DNA of 55,250 bases, taken from contig JANQGW010000170.1 of NCBI GenBank assembly GCA_028282905.1, positions 1 to 55,250 of the forward strand. Direction: 5' to 3'. This DNA is from Sedimentisphaerales bacterium (GTDB lineage: Bacteria > Planctomycetota > Phycisphaerae > Sedimentisphaerales > Anaerohalosphaeraceae). The translations under genes and the position numbers were made by a program. The number at the start of each line of letters is the position of its first letter. Position 1 is the first letter of the stretch. Under the pieces are notes generated by a model. The model saw only the letters and a program-made list of their open reading frames with translations. It ran no database searches and was not told the DNA's origin. Positions 39,012 through 47,091 of the stretch are shown here, piece by piece.

Positions 39012-39320
39012 ATGAAAAGCAAGACTAATAACTGTTCCGGGTGCAGTCATGAAGACTCATGCCGGCTGATGTATGAGAAAATCGGCAATGTCAAAGGCCC
39101 CAGTGTGCTGGGAAAGGCTGTTTTGGCGTTTTTGGTGCCGATTTTTGTATTTATTGCGTCTTTAGCAGCAGCGACGAAATTATTGCAGGACCATTTGAGT
39201 GAGGCGGCGCTGACGCTGGTCAGTTTCTTGCTGGCGGCGGCAGTGACGGTGGTTGTCATTTTTGTGATTCGGGCGATTCGACGGCCTTCCCGGTTGGAAT
39301 GCCAAAAAACGAACCACTGA
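39012..39320 (+). CDS. RseC-like Cys-rich membrane protein
   Basis: About 102 residues from the ATG at 39012, which fits the promoter and an AAAAGG site; the longer frame runs through repeat DNA and is rejected. The N-terminus has the cluster CSGCSHEDSC, then two transmembrane helices (about 35-58 and 65-88) and a basic tail. The layout is that of the RseC family, a small membrane protein linked to Rnf/Rsx-type complexes in several bacteria. Its place as first gene before rnfC supports that link. The Cys residues may bind an Fe-S cluster or take part in redox exchange. The sequence is short, so family assignment is tentative. Confidence 0.65.
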   Translation: MKSKTNNCSGCSHEDSCRLMYEKIGNVKGPSVLGKAVLAFLVPIFVFIASLAAATKLLQDHLSEAALTLVSFLLAAAVTVVVIFVIRAIRRPSRLECQKTNH

Positions 39321-39350
39321 TAGACACGGATAAACACGAATAATTATTTA

Positions 39351-39406
39351 GGAATCGCCTTTGGCGATACTGTTTAAATAGATTCCTCGGCTTCTCTCGG
39401 AATGAC
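39351..39406. repeat. Dispersed two-hairpin repeat, copy 2
   Basis: GGAATCGCCTTTGGCGAT forms a perfect hairpin (ATCGCC/GGCGAT). A linker with TGTTTAAATA follows, then GATTCC...GGAATGAC with the inner part CTCGGCTTCTCTCGG. Copies lie at 38756, 40971, 42965, 43743 and 50009, and one reversed at 35653. Confidence 0.9.
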
Positions 39407-39553
39407 GAGTTGGGGGACTGGAATGAGGTATTTAGTCTTGAAAGACAAAGTAAGCGTTCGTAACAACGATACGTTTGTTTTTTAAAACAGAGATTTATGG
39501 TTTAGGCGAACTGGTTTTCGGTTTGCCTGAACACTGTAAGCAAGGGTAATTTT

Positions 39554-40927
39554 ATGGCGGAGATTCGCGGTCAATCGACATTTCCGGGCGGTTCACATCC
39601 GCCGGAGAATAAGCAGTTAAGCGAAAACGCATCAATTCAGGTTATCGAAACACCGAAGCAGGTGGCGGTTTTACTGAGTCAGCATTTGGGGGCGCCGTGC
39701 GTGCCGACGGTGGCCAAGCGCGAGAAAGTCACCGCGGGCCAAACAATTGGGACGTCGGACGCGTTTGTTTCGGCACCGATCCATTCGCCGGTTAACGGTA
39801 CGGTCAAGGATATCACGCTACAGTCGCATCCGGTGATCGGGCGGACGACGGCGGTGATCATTGACGTTGACGAAGAAGGCAACGAACCGAAACAGCCGGT
39901 GGCCAATCAATTCACCAAGGATTTTGATCCGACTCAATATGCCGTTGAGGATATCTGCAAAGCCGTTCAGGAAGCCGGAATTGTCGGCATGGGCGGTGCG
40001 GGTTTTCCGACGCGGGTGAAGATCGAGCCAAACCCGGCGATGCCGAAAGAAGTGCTGATCATCAATGCCTGTGAGTGCGAGCCGTTTATTACCTGTGACT
40101 ACCGGGTGATGATGGAATGGACCTGGCAGATGATGGCGGGGATTCGATTAGCGGCGCGGGCCGCGGGGTGTAACAAGATTCGTATTGGTATCGAGGACAA
40201 CAAGCCCGAAGCGATCAAGCTATTGCAGAAATGTGTTGCCGAACTGGGCGATGTGGGCGATTTTACAATTGTTCCGGTCAAGACGAAGTACCCGCAGGGC
40301 GGCGAGCGACAGTTGATTAAGGCTGTCTGGGGTAAGACCGTGCCGACCGGCAGTATTCCGCCGACAATTGGTGTGTGCGTGCTGAACGTGGCGACCTGCG
40401 CGGCGATTGCCGAGGCGGTTGTGATGGGCAACCCGCTGACGCACCGAGCAGTAACGGTCACGGGCAAAGCGATTGCCAAGCCGGGTAACTACTATGTGCC
40501 GGTTGGAATGCGGGTGGAAGAACTGATCGAACATTGCGGCGGGATGACTGACAGTGCCGCGAGAGTGGTACTCGGCGGGCCGATGATGGGCTTTGCGATC
40601 GCCGACCTTTCGACGCCGCTGACCAAAACCAGCGGGGCGTTGTCTCTGCTGACCAAGGAAGATGTCACCAAGGCCAAGTATAATAAGCAGCAGACGCCGT
40701 GTATTCGCTGCGGACGCTGCCTGGAAGTGTGCCCGGAACATCTGAACCCGACGAAGATCGCTCACGCGGTCAAGTACAGCAAGCTGGAATTGGCGCAGGA
40801 CTATTATATGTCGGCGTGTATTGAATGCGGCTGCTGCAGTTATGTGTGCCCGGCTAATATTGAGGTGACCGGCTATATCAAGACGGGCAAGCTGCTGGTG
40901 GCGCGGGCTAAGAAAAAGTTAGGATAA
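39554..40927 (+). CDS. rnfC: Ion-translocating Rnf complex subunit C
   Basis: The peripheral NADH-side subunit of the ferredoxin:NAD oxidoreductase that pumps Na+ or H+. The 457-residue protein has the Complex-I 51-kDa-like fold with the FMN/NADH loop GMGGAGFPTRVK and the SLBB region, and two 4Fe-4S ferredoxin motifs: CIRCGRCLEVCP from Cys383 and CIECGCCSYVCP from Cys422. It begins the six-gene order C-D-G-E-A-B, as in many anaerobes. The N-terminal 60 residues include the usual leading barrel (lipoyl-like) region with KREKVTAGQTIG. No separate promoter is needed; the likely promoter is before the RseC-like gene. Confidence 0.96.
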   Translation: MAEIRGQSTFPGGSHPPENKQLSENASIQVIETPKQVAVLLSQHLGAPCVPTVAKREKVTAGQTIGTSDAFVSAPIHSPVNGTVKDITLQSHPVIGRTTAVIIDVDEEGNEPKQPVANQFTKDFDPTQYAVEDICKAVQEAGIVGMGGAGFPTRVKIEPNPAMPKEVLIINACECEPFITCDYRVMMEWTWQMMAGIRLAARAAGCNKIRIGIEDNKPEAIKLLQKCVAELGDVGDFTIVPVKTKYPQGGERQLIKAVWGKTVPTGSIPPTIGVCVLNVATCAAIAEAVVMGNPLTHRAVTVTGKAIAKPGNYYVPVGMRVEELIEHCGGMTDSAARVVLGGPMMGFAIADLSTPLTKTSGALSLLTKEDVTKAKYNKQQTPCIRCGRCLEVCPEHLNPTKIAHAVKYSKLELAQDYYMSACIECGCCSYVCPANIEVTGYIKTGKLLVARAKKKLG

Positions 40928-40970
40928 CTTTTTCTTAAGTTAAAGGTTTAAGTCAAAAAGCTGAAATTAT

Positions 40971-41027
40971 GGAATCGCCTTTGGCGATGACTGTTTAAAT
41001 AGATTCCTCGGCTTCGCTCGGAATGAC
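40971..41027. repeat. Two-hairpin repeat, copy 3, in rnfC-rnfD gap
   Basis: A full copy of the family with both hairpins (ATCGCC/GGCGAT; CCGAGCGAAGCCGAG type), lying in the 140-base gap inside the rnf operon. Confidence 0.9.
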
Positions 41028-41067
41028 GATGGCGGGGACAGGAAGTTAATTAAAGGAACTTTCATCG

Positions 41068-42273
41068 ATGTTAAGCAAAATAACAGTTTCACCGGCGCCG
41101 CATATCAGCAAGAAGCTGTCCACGCAGCGGGTTATGCTGGATGTGATCATCGGGCTTAGCCCCGCGATGGTCGCGGCGATTGTGTTTTTCCGCGGGCAGG
41201 CGGCACTGGTACTCGGCGTCTGTGTGGCGTCGTGTATGGCCAGTGAATGGATCTGCAATGTGATTCGCAAGAAACCCAATTCGCTGTTTGATCTGAGTGC
41301 GGTGTTGACGGGTGTGATTCTGGCGATGTCACTGCCGCCGACGGCGCCATGGTGGATGTGTATCATCGGCAGCGCGTTTGCGATTATTATCTGCAAGATG
41401 CTGTTCGGCGGATTAGGCTCAAATGTGTTTAACCCGGCGATGGCAGCGCGTGTGTTTTTGACGGCGTCGTTTGGGGCTTTCATGACAACATGGACCATCC
41501 CGGCGACAGTGGGCACCGTGACCCATCAGGAATGGGGCGAACTGAGGACGATGGCGACGATCAGTGTTCAGAACACTCCAACCGATGAAACCCAATTGGC
41601 CGCGGTGACACAAGCGACGCCTTTGGGCTGGTGTAAAACCGTGATTCGCACGCAAAAGAAGGCCGCAGAAGCGGCGCAGAAACGCGACGACCTGCAGGCG
41701 AAGGCCGCCGCGACGGAAAACCTGGCCGATATTGCCAGCTTGAAGTTGAAAATCGAAAAGCAGGAGGCGAAGGTTCAAAAGGCTAAGGCTGAGGCGAGCG
41801 AAGCTTACGCGACACTGAAAGCGCAGGTTCGCAAAGCCTTTATCGGTGATGTCGGCGGTTGTTTGGGTGAAACCAGTGCATTGGCTCTTTTGATCGGCGG
41901 GATTTATTTGCTGATTCGCCGGACGATCTCCTTCCATATTCCCGCGGCGGTGCTGATCTCTGCATTTGTGTTCGCGGAAGTGTTTTACCTTGTCAATCCT
42001 GAAAAATACAGTATGCCGCTCTTGCAGTTGTTCGGCGGCGGGATGCTGATCTGTGCGTTCTTTATTGCAACCGACCCGGTGACGGCGCCGCTGAGCGTCA
42101 AGGGCATGTGGATTTTCGGCATCGGCGTCGGGATGCTGATTATGCTGATTCGTTTCTTCGGCGCCTATGAAGAAGGCGTGATGTTCGCGGTGCTGATCAT
42201 GAACGCGTTCACCCCCTTGATCGACCGGGCCTGCAAGCTGGTGCCGGCGGGAGGTAAGCCCAATGTCAACTAA
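41068..42273 (+). CDS. rnfD: Rnf complex subunit D, with coiled-coil insertion
   Basis: An integral membrane subunit carrying covalent FMN. The 401 residues form about eight to ten transmembrane helices. The flavin site is VTQATPLGW, with Thr184 in the position of the phosphothreonyl-FMN residue (family consensus S/T-G-A-T; here Gln replaces Gly). Directly after it comes a charged stretch of about 60 residues (about 195-255), Ala/Lys/Glu/Gln-rich (AAEAAQKRDDLQAKAAA type), which predicts a coiled coil and is absent from the usual 310-350-residue RnfD. It overlaps rnfG by 11 bases. Confidence 0.93.
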   Translation: MLSKITVSPAPHISKKLSTQRVMLDVIIGLSPAMVAAIVFFRGQAALVLGVCVASCMASEWICNVIRKKPNSLFDLSAVLTGVILAMSLPPTAPWWMCIIGSAFAIIICKMLFGGLGSNVFNPAMAARVFLTASFGAFMTTWTIPATVGTVTHQEWGELRTMATISVQNTPTDETQLAAVTQATPLGWCKTVIRTQKKAAEAAQKRDDLQAKAAATENLADIASLKLKIEKQEAKVQKAKAEASEAYATLKAQVRKAFIGDVGGCLGETSALALLIGGIYLLIRRTISFHIPAAVLISAFVFAEVFYLVNPEKYSMPLLQLFGGGMLICAFFIATDPVTAPLSVKGMWIFGIGVGMLIMLIRFFGAYEEGVMFAVLIMNAFTPLIDRACKLVPAGGKPNVN

Positions 42274-42898
42274 TGAAAAACAAAATCCGGTTATCTTTTT
42301 CCTTGAAAAGAGCTGGCTGCTGATGTCGGCGGCGATTGTGTTCGGGGCACTGCTGGCCTCGCTGAACTATGCGTGGTCGGATTATATCAAAGAAAACGAA
42401 ATTGAAAAATTCAATAAAAAAGCGATGGGGCTGTTAACCGCGGCTGAACGTTTTGAAAGTTTGCCCGAGACAATCGCGGTCGATATCGGCAAGGGCAAAA
42501 CCTACGACGTAGAAGTCAAAAAAGGCCTCACCGCTGACGGTGTGCTGGTCGGCTGGGCATTTGTCTGCGAAGGCAGCGGATTCGCAGATAAAATCAAGCT
42601 GGTCATTGCCTCGGATGCGAAATTTGAAAAAGTCCTCGGTTTTGATGTATTGAGCAGTTATGAAACGCCGGGGTTCGGCGATAAGATTAATATCAAAGAC
42701 GGCTTTTATCAGAGCCAGTATAAGGGTATTCCGGTCGATGACCTGGAACTGGTCAAAGTAGGTAATGCGGCGGCTATCGATACGCAGATTGTCTCGATTA
42801 CCGGTGCGACAGTGACCAGCAGTGCGGTGGTTGATATTTTTAATACGTTCTTGGTTTCAGTTCAGGAAGCCTTGGGTAAACAGGGACTCTTGCAGTGA
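42263..42898 (+). CDS. rnfG: Rnf complex subunit G (FMN-binding)
   Basis: A 211-residue membrane-anchored subunit with one N-terminal helix (SWLLMSAAIVFGALLASL) and a periplasm-facing FMN domain. The flavin attachment motif is SITGATVTSS with Thr183, matching S/T-G-A-T. ApbE, encoded about 4 kb away, attaches FMN to this threonine. It overlaps the end of rnfD and is probably translationally coupled to it. At the 3' side a 184-base gap with a diverged two-hairpin repeat separates it from rnfE. Confidence 0.95.
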   Translation: MSTNEKQNPVIFFLEKSWLLMSAAIVFGALLASLNYAWSDYIKENEIEKFNKKAMGLLTAAERFESLPETIAVDIGKGKTYDVEVKKGLTADGVLVGWAFVCEGSGFADKIKLVIASDAKFEKVLGFDVLSSYETPGFGDKINIKDGFYQSQYKGIPVDDLELVKVGNAAAIDTQIVSITGATVTSSAVVDIFNTFLVSVQEALGKQGLLQ

Positions 42899-42964
42899 TT
42901 GGTTGTGGTGATTTAACCATGAAGTGCATGAAGGACATGAAGGTAATAAAAATAAAGGGAAAGT

Positions 42965-43020
42965 GGAATCGCCTTTGGCGATGCTGTTTTATGCTGGATG
43001 CCGGTTCAAGCCCGTCATGA
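42965..43020. repeat. Two-hairpin repeat, copy 4 (diverged)
   Basis: Starts GGAATCGCCTTTGGCGAT like the other copies but changes after TGTTTTATGCTGGATGCCGG and ends in GTCATGACA. It lies in the rnfG-rnfE gap. Confidence 0.7.
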
Positions 43021-43082
43021 CAAGTTGTTTTAGGCGGGTAAGAAATCAGCTTAGGACAGGATAGAATTAGAAAGCGGATATT

Positions 43083-43730
43083 ATGGCGAATGGTAAAGAG
43101 ATTTCTTTGGGCAAGACGTTTTCAGGCGGCTTATGGGACTGCAATCCGGTGCTTCGACTGCTGCTGGGGATGTGTCCGACGCTGGCGGTGACGGCAGCGG
43201 TTAAGCCGGCACTGACGATGGGACTGAGCGTGATCTTCGTGCTGCTGTTTTCGAATATCGTGGTCAGTTCAATTCGCGGGCTGCTGAAGCCGCATGTACG
43301 GATACTGATGTTCACATTGACGATTGCGACGGCGGTGACGATTGCGGATTTGGCACTCAAGGCGTTTATGCCGGACATGAGTGAGGCGCTGGGCCCGTAT
43401 GTGGCGCTGATTATTGTGAACTGTCTGATCATCGGTCGGGCCGAAGCGTGTGCCAGCAAGAACGGCTTTGTCGTTAGCGTGGTTGACGCACTGGGCATGG
43501 GCCTGGGCTTTACGATTACGCTGGTAATTCTGGCGGGAATTCGTGAAGTATTAGCAACGGGCCTGATTACTTTATCGGATACCTGTGTGATTGAAGTACT
43601 CAAGCCAGTTTCCTTGGAAGGCGGCTGGTTTGTGCCGTGGCTGGCGATGGGATTCCCGGTTGGGGCGTTTGTGACGCTGGGATTGATGCTGGGTGCGGTG
43701 AATATAATAAGCAAAAAGCAGAAAGCTTAA
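43083..43730 (+). CDS. rnfE: Rnf complex subunit E
   Basis: A 215-residue membrane subunit of the RnfA/RnfE family, with six transmembrane helices. The diagnostic segment GLWDCNPVLRLLLGMCPTLAVT at the start and NCLIIGRAEACASKNG carry conserved Cys residues that, with RnfA, hold a 2Fe-2S cluster inside the membrane (established for the Rnf structure). The sequence ends in a polar basic tail. Position between rnfG and rnfA fits the standard order. Confidence 0.95.
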   Translation: MANGKEISLGKTFSGGLWDCNPVLRLLLGMCPTLAVTAAVKPALTMGLSVIFVLLFSNIVVSSIRGLLKPHVRILMFTLTIATAVTIADLALKAFMPDMSEALGPYVALIIVNCLIIGRAEACASKNGFVVSVVDALGMGLGFTITLVILAGIREVLATGLITLSDTCVIEVLKPVSLEGGWFVPWLAMGFPVGAFVTLGLMLGAVNIISKKQKA

Positions 43731-43742
43731 ATGTAAAATTAT

Positions 43743-43798
43743 GGAATCGCCTTCGGCGATACTGTTTAAATAGATTCCTCGGCTTCGCTCGGAATGAC
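43743..43798. repeat. Two-hairpin repeat, copy 5, in rnfE-rnfA gap
   Basis: A complete copy with a compensating loop change (CTTCGGCG instead of CTTTGGCG), so the first hairpin stem is kept. Confidence 0.9.
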
Positions 43799-43826
43799 GT
43801 CGGGGACACATTTGTGAGAGAATAAA

Positions 43827-44414
43827 ATGGAAATGCTTCAGACGTTGGTTTTGGGTTTTATCGGGATTGTGCTGGTTAACAACCTGGTGTTCAGCAAGTT
43901 TCTGGGCATCTGCCCGTATCTGGGTGTGTCGGGTCGGATTGACATGGCATTCGGGATGGGCTGTGCGGTGACGTTTGTGGTGACGCTGGCCGGGACGCTG
44001 ACCTACTTGATTGACCACCTTTTCCTGGTTCGATTCGGCTTGGAAGTCATGCGGTACCTGTGCTTTATTATGGTGATCGCCGGGGCAGTGCAACTTGTGG
44101 AGATGTATGTGCGAAAGTTTTTCCCGGCTTTGTATGAGAGCTTTGGGATTTTCCTGCCGCTGATCACGACGAACTGTGCGATCTTAGGGCTGTGTCTGTT
44201 TTTGAACCTGTGGGCGATTGACAGCCTGCTGCTGGCGGTCGTGCTGAGCGTTGGTGCGGGGATCGGGTTTACACTGGCGATCTGTATTATGGCGGGGATT
44301 CGGGAGAATCTTGAATTGGCGGATGTGCCGGAGTGTCTGCAGGGCGCGCCGATCACGCTGATCACCGCGGGCATTTTGACGCTGGCGTTTATGGGTTTCG
44401 CGGGAATGATATAA
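43827..44414 (+). CDS. rnfA: Rnf complex subunit A
   Basis: A 195-residue six-helix membrane protein, homologous to RnfE and NqrE. The N-terminal signature NNLVFSKFLGICPYLGVS and the second Cys segment TTNCAILGLCLF provide the residues that share the membrane 2Fe-2S cluster with RnfE. It sits 97 bases after rnfE, with a repeat in the gap. The start ATG follows GAGAG. Confidence 0.96.
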   Translation: MEMLQTLVLGFIGIVLVNNLVFSKFLGICPYLGVSGRIDMAFGMGCAVTFVVTLAGTLTYLIDHLFLVRFGLEVMRYLCFIMVIAGAVQLVEMYVRKFFPALYESFGIFLPLITTNCAILGLCLFLNLWAIDSLLLAVVLSVGAGIGFTLAICIMAGIRENLELADVPECLQGAPITLITAGILTLAFMGFAGMI

Positions 44415-44455
44415 TTGACGATTTTCGATTGACGATGGACGAATTATCAATCGTC
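44414..44455. repeat. Heptamer array (ATTGACG)n in rnfA-rnfB gap
   Basis: ATTGACG, ATTTTCG, ATTGACG and ATGGACG run in 7-base register, then the inverse motif appears as AATTATC AATCGTC, so the array can also form a hairpin. Confidence 0.7.
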
Positions 44456-44494
44456 AATCTGTCAACAATGAAATTTTGAGATAGGAAGTTTGAC

Positions 44495-45385
44495 ATGATA
44501 CTCGCTTCGATAGTGTTTGAAATATTCAATAACGCGTGGCCGGCGGCTTTGTTGGCGCTGGGGTTGGGGTCGCTGTTTGCGTTGATCCTGCTGATTGCCA
44601 GCATTAAGCTGCGGGTTGAGGTGGACCCGAAGATTGAAGCTGTTCATGCAGCGCTGCCTGGAGTGGACTGCGGTGCGTGCGGGTTTGCGGGCTGTGGGGC
44701 GTATGCCAAGGCGGTTGTGGGCGATCCGGAGTTGCTGGGCAAGTGTGCCCCGGGCGGAAGCGATACGAACGATGCCATTGCCGAAATCCTGAACCTGCAA
44801 ATGTCCGGCGGCGGTGCTCCGCTTCGGCCGATTGTGCATTGCCGGGGGGAAAAGGATGACCGCGTTTTTTATGCGACGTACGATGGAATCCCGAGTTGTA
44901 CGACAGCCAACGCCGTGCCGAATGTGCAGGCGTGCAATTTTGGCTGCTTAGGCTACGGCGATTGTGTGCGGTCGTGTAAGTTTGATGCGCTGCATGTGGT
45001 TGACGGGCTGGCAACGGTGGATTACGAGAAGTGTACCGGCTGTGCGGCATGCGCGAAAACGTGTCCGCGGTTTTTGATTGAGATGGTGCCGTTTACGCAG
45101 GAGATCATGATGACGGTGGCCTGTAACAGCAAGGAAAACGGTAAGAATACGCGGGCGTTTTGTAAGGTCGGCTGTATCGGCTGCGGGATGTGCTCGCGGA
45201 ATTCAGAGTTGTTTACAACGGATGATAACCTGGCGCATCTGGATTTTGAGAAATATGAGCTGACCGACGAAACGCAGGTTGCGATGGATAAGTGCCCGAC
45301 GGGTAATATTGTCTTCCGCGGCAAAAACGCCCCGGCACCACGCCCGGCAGGACAAAAGCCCAAGCCGGCGGCTAAGAAAGAGTAG
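44495..45385 (+). CDS. rnfB: Rnf complex subunit B (ferredoxin type)
   Basis: The electron-entry subunit, taking electrons from reduced ferredoxin. It has one N-terminal transmembrane helix, then the four-Cys domain VDCGACGFAGCG around residues 58-66, and further Cys motifs: NFGCLGYGDCVRSC, CTGCAACAKTCP and CKVGCIGCGMC. The 296-residue length is at the larger end of the family. The tail is Pro/Lys/Ala-rich (PAPRPAGQKPKPAAKK). It is the last gene of the rnf operon and is followed by a strong terminator. Confidence 0.95.
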   Translation: MILASIVFEIFNNAWPAALLALGLGSLFALILLIASIKLRVEVDPKIEAVHAALPGVDCGACGFAGCGAYAKAVVGDPELLGKCAPGGSDTNDAIAEILNLQMSGGGAPLRPIVHCRGEKDDRVFYATYDGIPSCTTANAVPNVQACNFGCLGYGDCVRSCKFDALHVVDGLATVDYEKCTGCAACAKTCPRFLIEMVPFTQEIMMTVACNSKENGKNTRAFCKVGCIGCGMCSRNSELFTTDDNLAHLDFEKYELTDETQVAMDKCPTGNIVFRGKNAPAPRPAGQKPKPAAKKE

Positions 45386-45424
45386 TCCACAGGTTACACG
45401 GATTTCACTGATTATATAAAACTA

Positions 45425-45451
45425 AAAACCGCAGGTGACTGCGGTTTTTTT
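45425..45451 (+). terminator. Rho-independent terminator of rnf operon
   Basis: A perfect 10-bp stem AAAACCGCAG (45425-45434) / CTGCGGTTTT (45439-45448), loop GTGA, with a T-run continuing. Confidence 0.92.
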
Positions 45452-45468
45452 GTGGGTGTAAATAGGGC

Positions 45469-45497
45469 TTGATGTGGGTTTTGTTTGTGTTTATACT
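45469..45497 (+). promoter_or_regulatory. Probable promoter of small membrane protein gene
   Basis: TTGATG (45469-45474), 17 bases, TATACT (45492-45497). Transcription would start near 45504, which rules out the upstream TTG and favours the GTG start at 45533. Confidence 0.6.
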
Positions 45498-45532
45498 GGA
45501 GGATGAAGATACTTTACGTTTGGAGCGATATT

Positions 45533-45820
45533 GTGAAGGCAGCGTCTGAGAATTTTGGGAAATATGCGAAAGAGAATCTGATTATTCAGGTTCTGGGGGC
45601 AATCTTTTGTTCAACTATTCTGGACACAGGTTATACGTTCGGTGTCTGGCTATTTTCCTGTGTTGGTTACTGGTTTGGTTTTATTTTTATTCGTGTGAGG
45701 AGGCCTGCAAAGCCTTCAAAGATTGACCTTCTTTTTATTCGGTTTGCAACATTGATTATTTTTGGCGTCACTTGGGCAATTTCACCTCTGGTATATTATT
45801 TGATTGGAGATTTACTCTAA
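45533..45820 (+). CDS. Small membrane protein of unknown function
   Basis: About 95 residues. The GTG at 45533 is chosen because GGAG lies 7 bases before it and the predicted transcript begins only about 30 bases upstream; the ATG at 45503 has its GGAGG directly touching it. The protein has an amphipathic start (KAASENFGKYAKENLI), two hydrophobic helices and a basic loop (RVRRPAKPSKIDLL), then a third helix. No family recognised. It overlaps the end of the convergent GspG-like gene by 9 bases. Confidence 0.55.
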   Translation: MKAASENFGKYAKENLIIQVLGAIFCSTILDTGYTFGVWLFSCVGYWFGFIFIRVRRPAKPSKIDLLFIRFATLIIFGVTWAISPLVYYLIGDLL

Positions 45821-46219
45821 GTATATTTGACGTGTGGATAAATCGGCGTTTTGGCCCTCTCCGCCTTGTATTCCATCGGCTCCAAGACTAATGATTTCAA
45901 AGGGCGGCTTTGCATTTGGGTCGGTCTTATAAATGTAATCATTGTCCCAATCGTCTTTGGGAATTTCCCTTGTTTCGAGATAGCCACCGACCGTCCAGCC
46001 TTGCGTATTTTTAGGTTGATGAACCAAAGCCCGGAGTCCTTCTGTTTGGGTGGGATAGCGACCGGTATCCAACTTGAACATTTGCAATGCTTGAGATAAT
46101 AATTCTAGTTGATATCTCGTCTTTACTACCTTTGAATGAGAACGGTCTCCCCGACTGAAATATGAGAACCCCAAGATAAGTGTTATTGTTATCACTGCTA
46201 AAAAAATAGCTTTTTTCAT
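45812..46219 (-). CDS. GspG-like (T2SSG) domain protein without prepilin motif
   Basis: A 135-residue protein. The C-terminal 100 residues match the type II secretion major pseudopilin: RYQLELLSQALQMFKLDTGRYPTQTEGLRALV, DDWDNDYIYKTDP and the Ca-loop region EIISLGADGIQGGEGQNADL. The N-terminus is an ordinary membrane anchor (MKKAIFLAVITITLILGFSYF) with no GFTLIE cleavage site and no Glu+5, so it cannot enter a pilus in the usual way. It may be a tethered, non-assembling relative. It stands alone. Confidence 0.82.
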   Translation of the reverse strand: MKKAIFLAVITITLILGFSYFSRGDRSHSKVVKTRYQLELLSQALQMFKLDTGRYPTQTEGLRALVHQPKNTQGWTVGGYLETREIPKDDWDNDYIYKTDPNAKPPFEIISLGADGIQGGEGQNADLSTRQIYLE

Positions 46220-46350
46220 TTCCGATGCCCTTTCCGCCGTCTATGTAGTCTGCTTACTTATTTGGACAAACGGCAACGTCGAAAGGTTCCGGATTATTTA
46301 AAATATTTGCTTCGCTCTGTTTTGACTGAGTTATTTAGTAAAATTTACAT

Positions 46351-47091
46351 TTATCCCTTCGGGGGTTGAGCTTTCTTTGTTTTTGGTTTATTGGGATTTT
46401 GGGGTGGGTTGTTCCAGAGTTGTTTCAGGAGTGCGAACATGTTGGGATCGTGGTGTTTTAGTTCGCTTCGGACGAAGGGGTACATGTCGTTGGTGCCGTA
46501 GAAGGCTTCGGTGGTTTCGGCGAAGTATTCCATCTCGTTGTTCATGGCGTAGGCGGGGACTTTTTTGCCGTTGATGTGCAGGACGGATTTGTAGGTGCCG
46601 GCGTCTTTGGCGGCCTGGTACTGCTTTTTGATTTTGGCACGGTCGGGGCCGTGGATTCGCCAGTGATAGTAATGGGCCAGTTCGTGGAGGACCATCGACG
46701 GCTGGTGGATGGACCAGTTGACGAAATGGCGGGCGTTGCCGATTTCGACGGCGCCGGTCTTTTCGGGGTTGTGGTCATTGTTGATGAGCCACTGGCGGTT
46801 GGGATGATGGCAGGCGGCGCTTTTGGAGTTTTCCAGCTCAACCCAGATGGTCGTTTCTTTGAGGCACTTGAGAGCTTCGGCGGGAACGCGGCGGTTGATG
46901 TTGTAAAGCTGGTTGGTCAGCTCCCGGATGACCTGTTGTGCGAGGTCGGGTTCTTTGGTTTTCAGCTCTTTGTTGAGGAGGATGCGAAAACCCTCGATCT
47001 GCATAGGTTCATAGCCGCTGGTGGGGGTAAAGGCGGCGGCCCACTGAACCACGAGCAGTCCTGTTATTATTGCTAATGTGATCGGTTTCAT
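46351..47091 (-). CDS. Secreted HExxH metallopeptidase-like protein
   Basis: A 246-residue protein with a signal peptide (VVQWAAAF) and a zinc-binding motif HELAHYYHW with His136, Glu137 and His140 (HExxH). A later Glu-rich stretch (NNEMEYFAETTEAFYGTNDMYPF) with the pattern E-YFAE-TEAF provides the third ligand in a gluzincin-like fold. The C-terminus is Pro/Lys-rich. The sequence suggests a peptidase or a binding relative. Its start ATG overlaps the apbE stop by 4 bases (ATGA), so it is translated with apbE. Confidence 0.72.
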   Translation of the reverse strand: MKPITLAIITGLLVVQWAAAFTPTSGYEPMQIEGFRILLNKELKTKEPDLAQQVIRELTNQLYNINRRVPAEALKCLKETTIWVELENSKSAACHHPNRQWLINNDHNPEKTGAVEIGNARHFVNWSIHQPSMVLHELAHYYHWRIHGPDRAKIKKQYQAAKDAGTYKSVLHINGKKVPAYAMNNEMEYFAETTEAFYGTNDMYPFVRSELKHHDPNMFALLKQLWNNPPQNPNKPKTKKAQPPKG

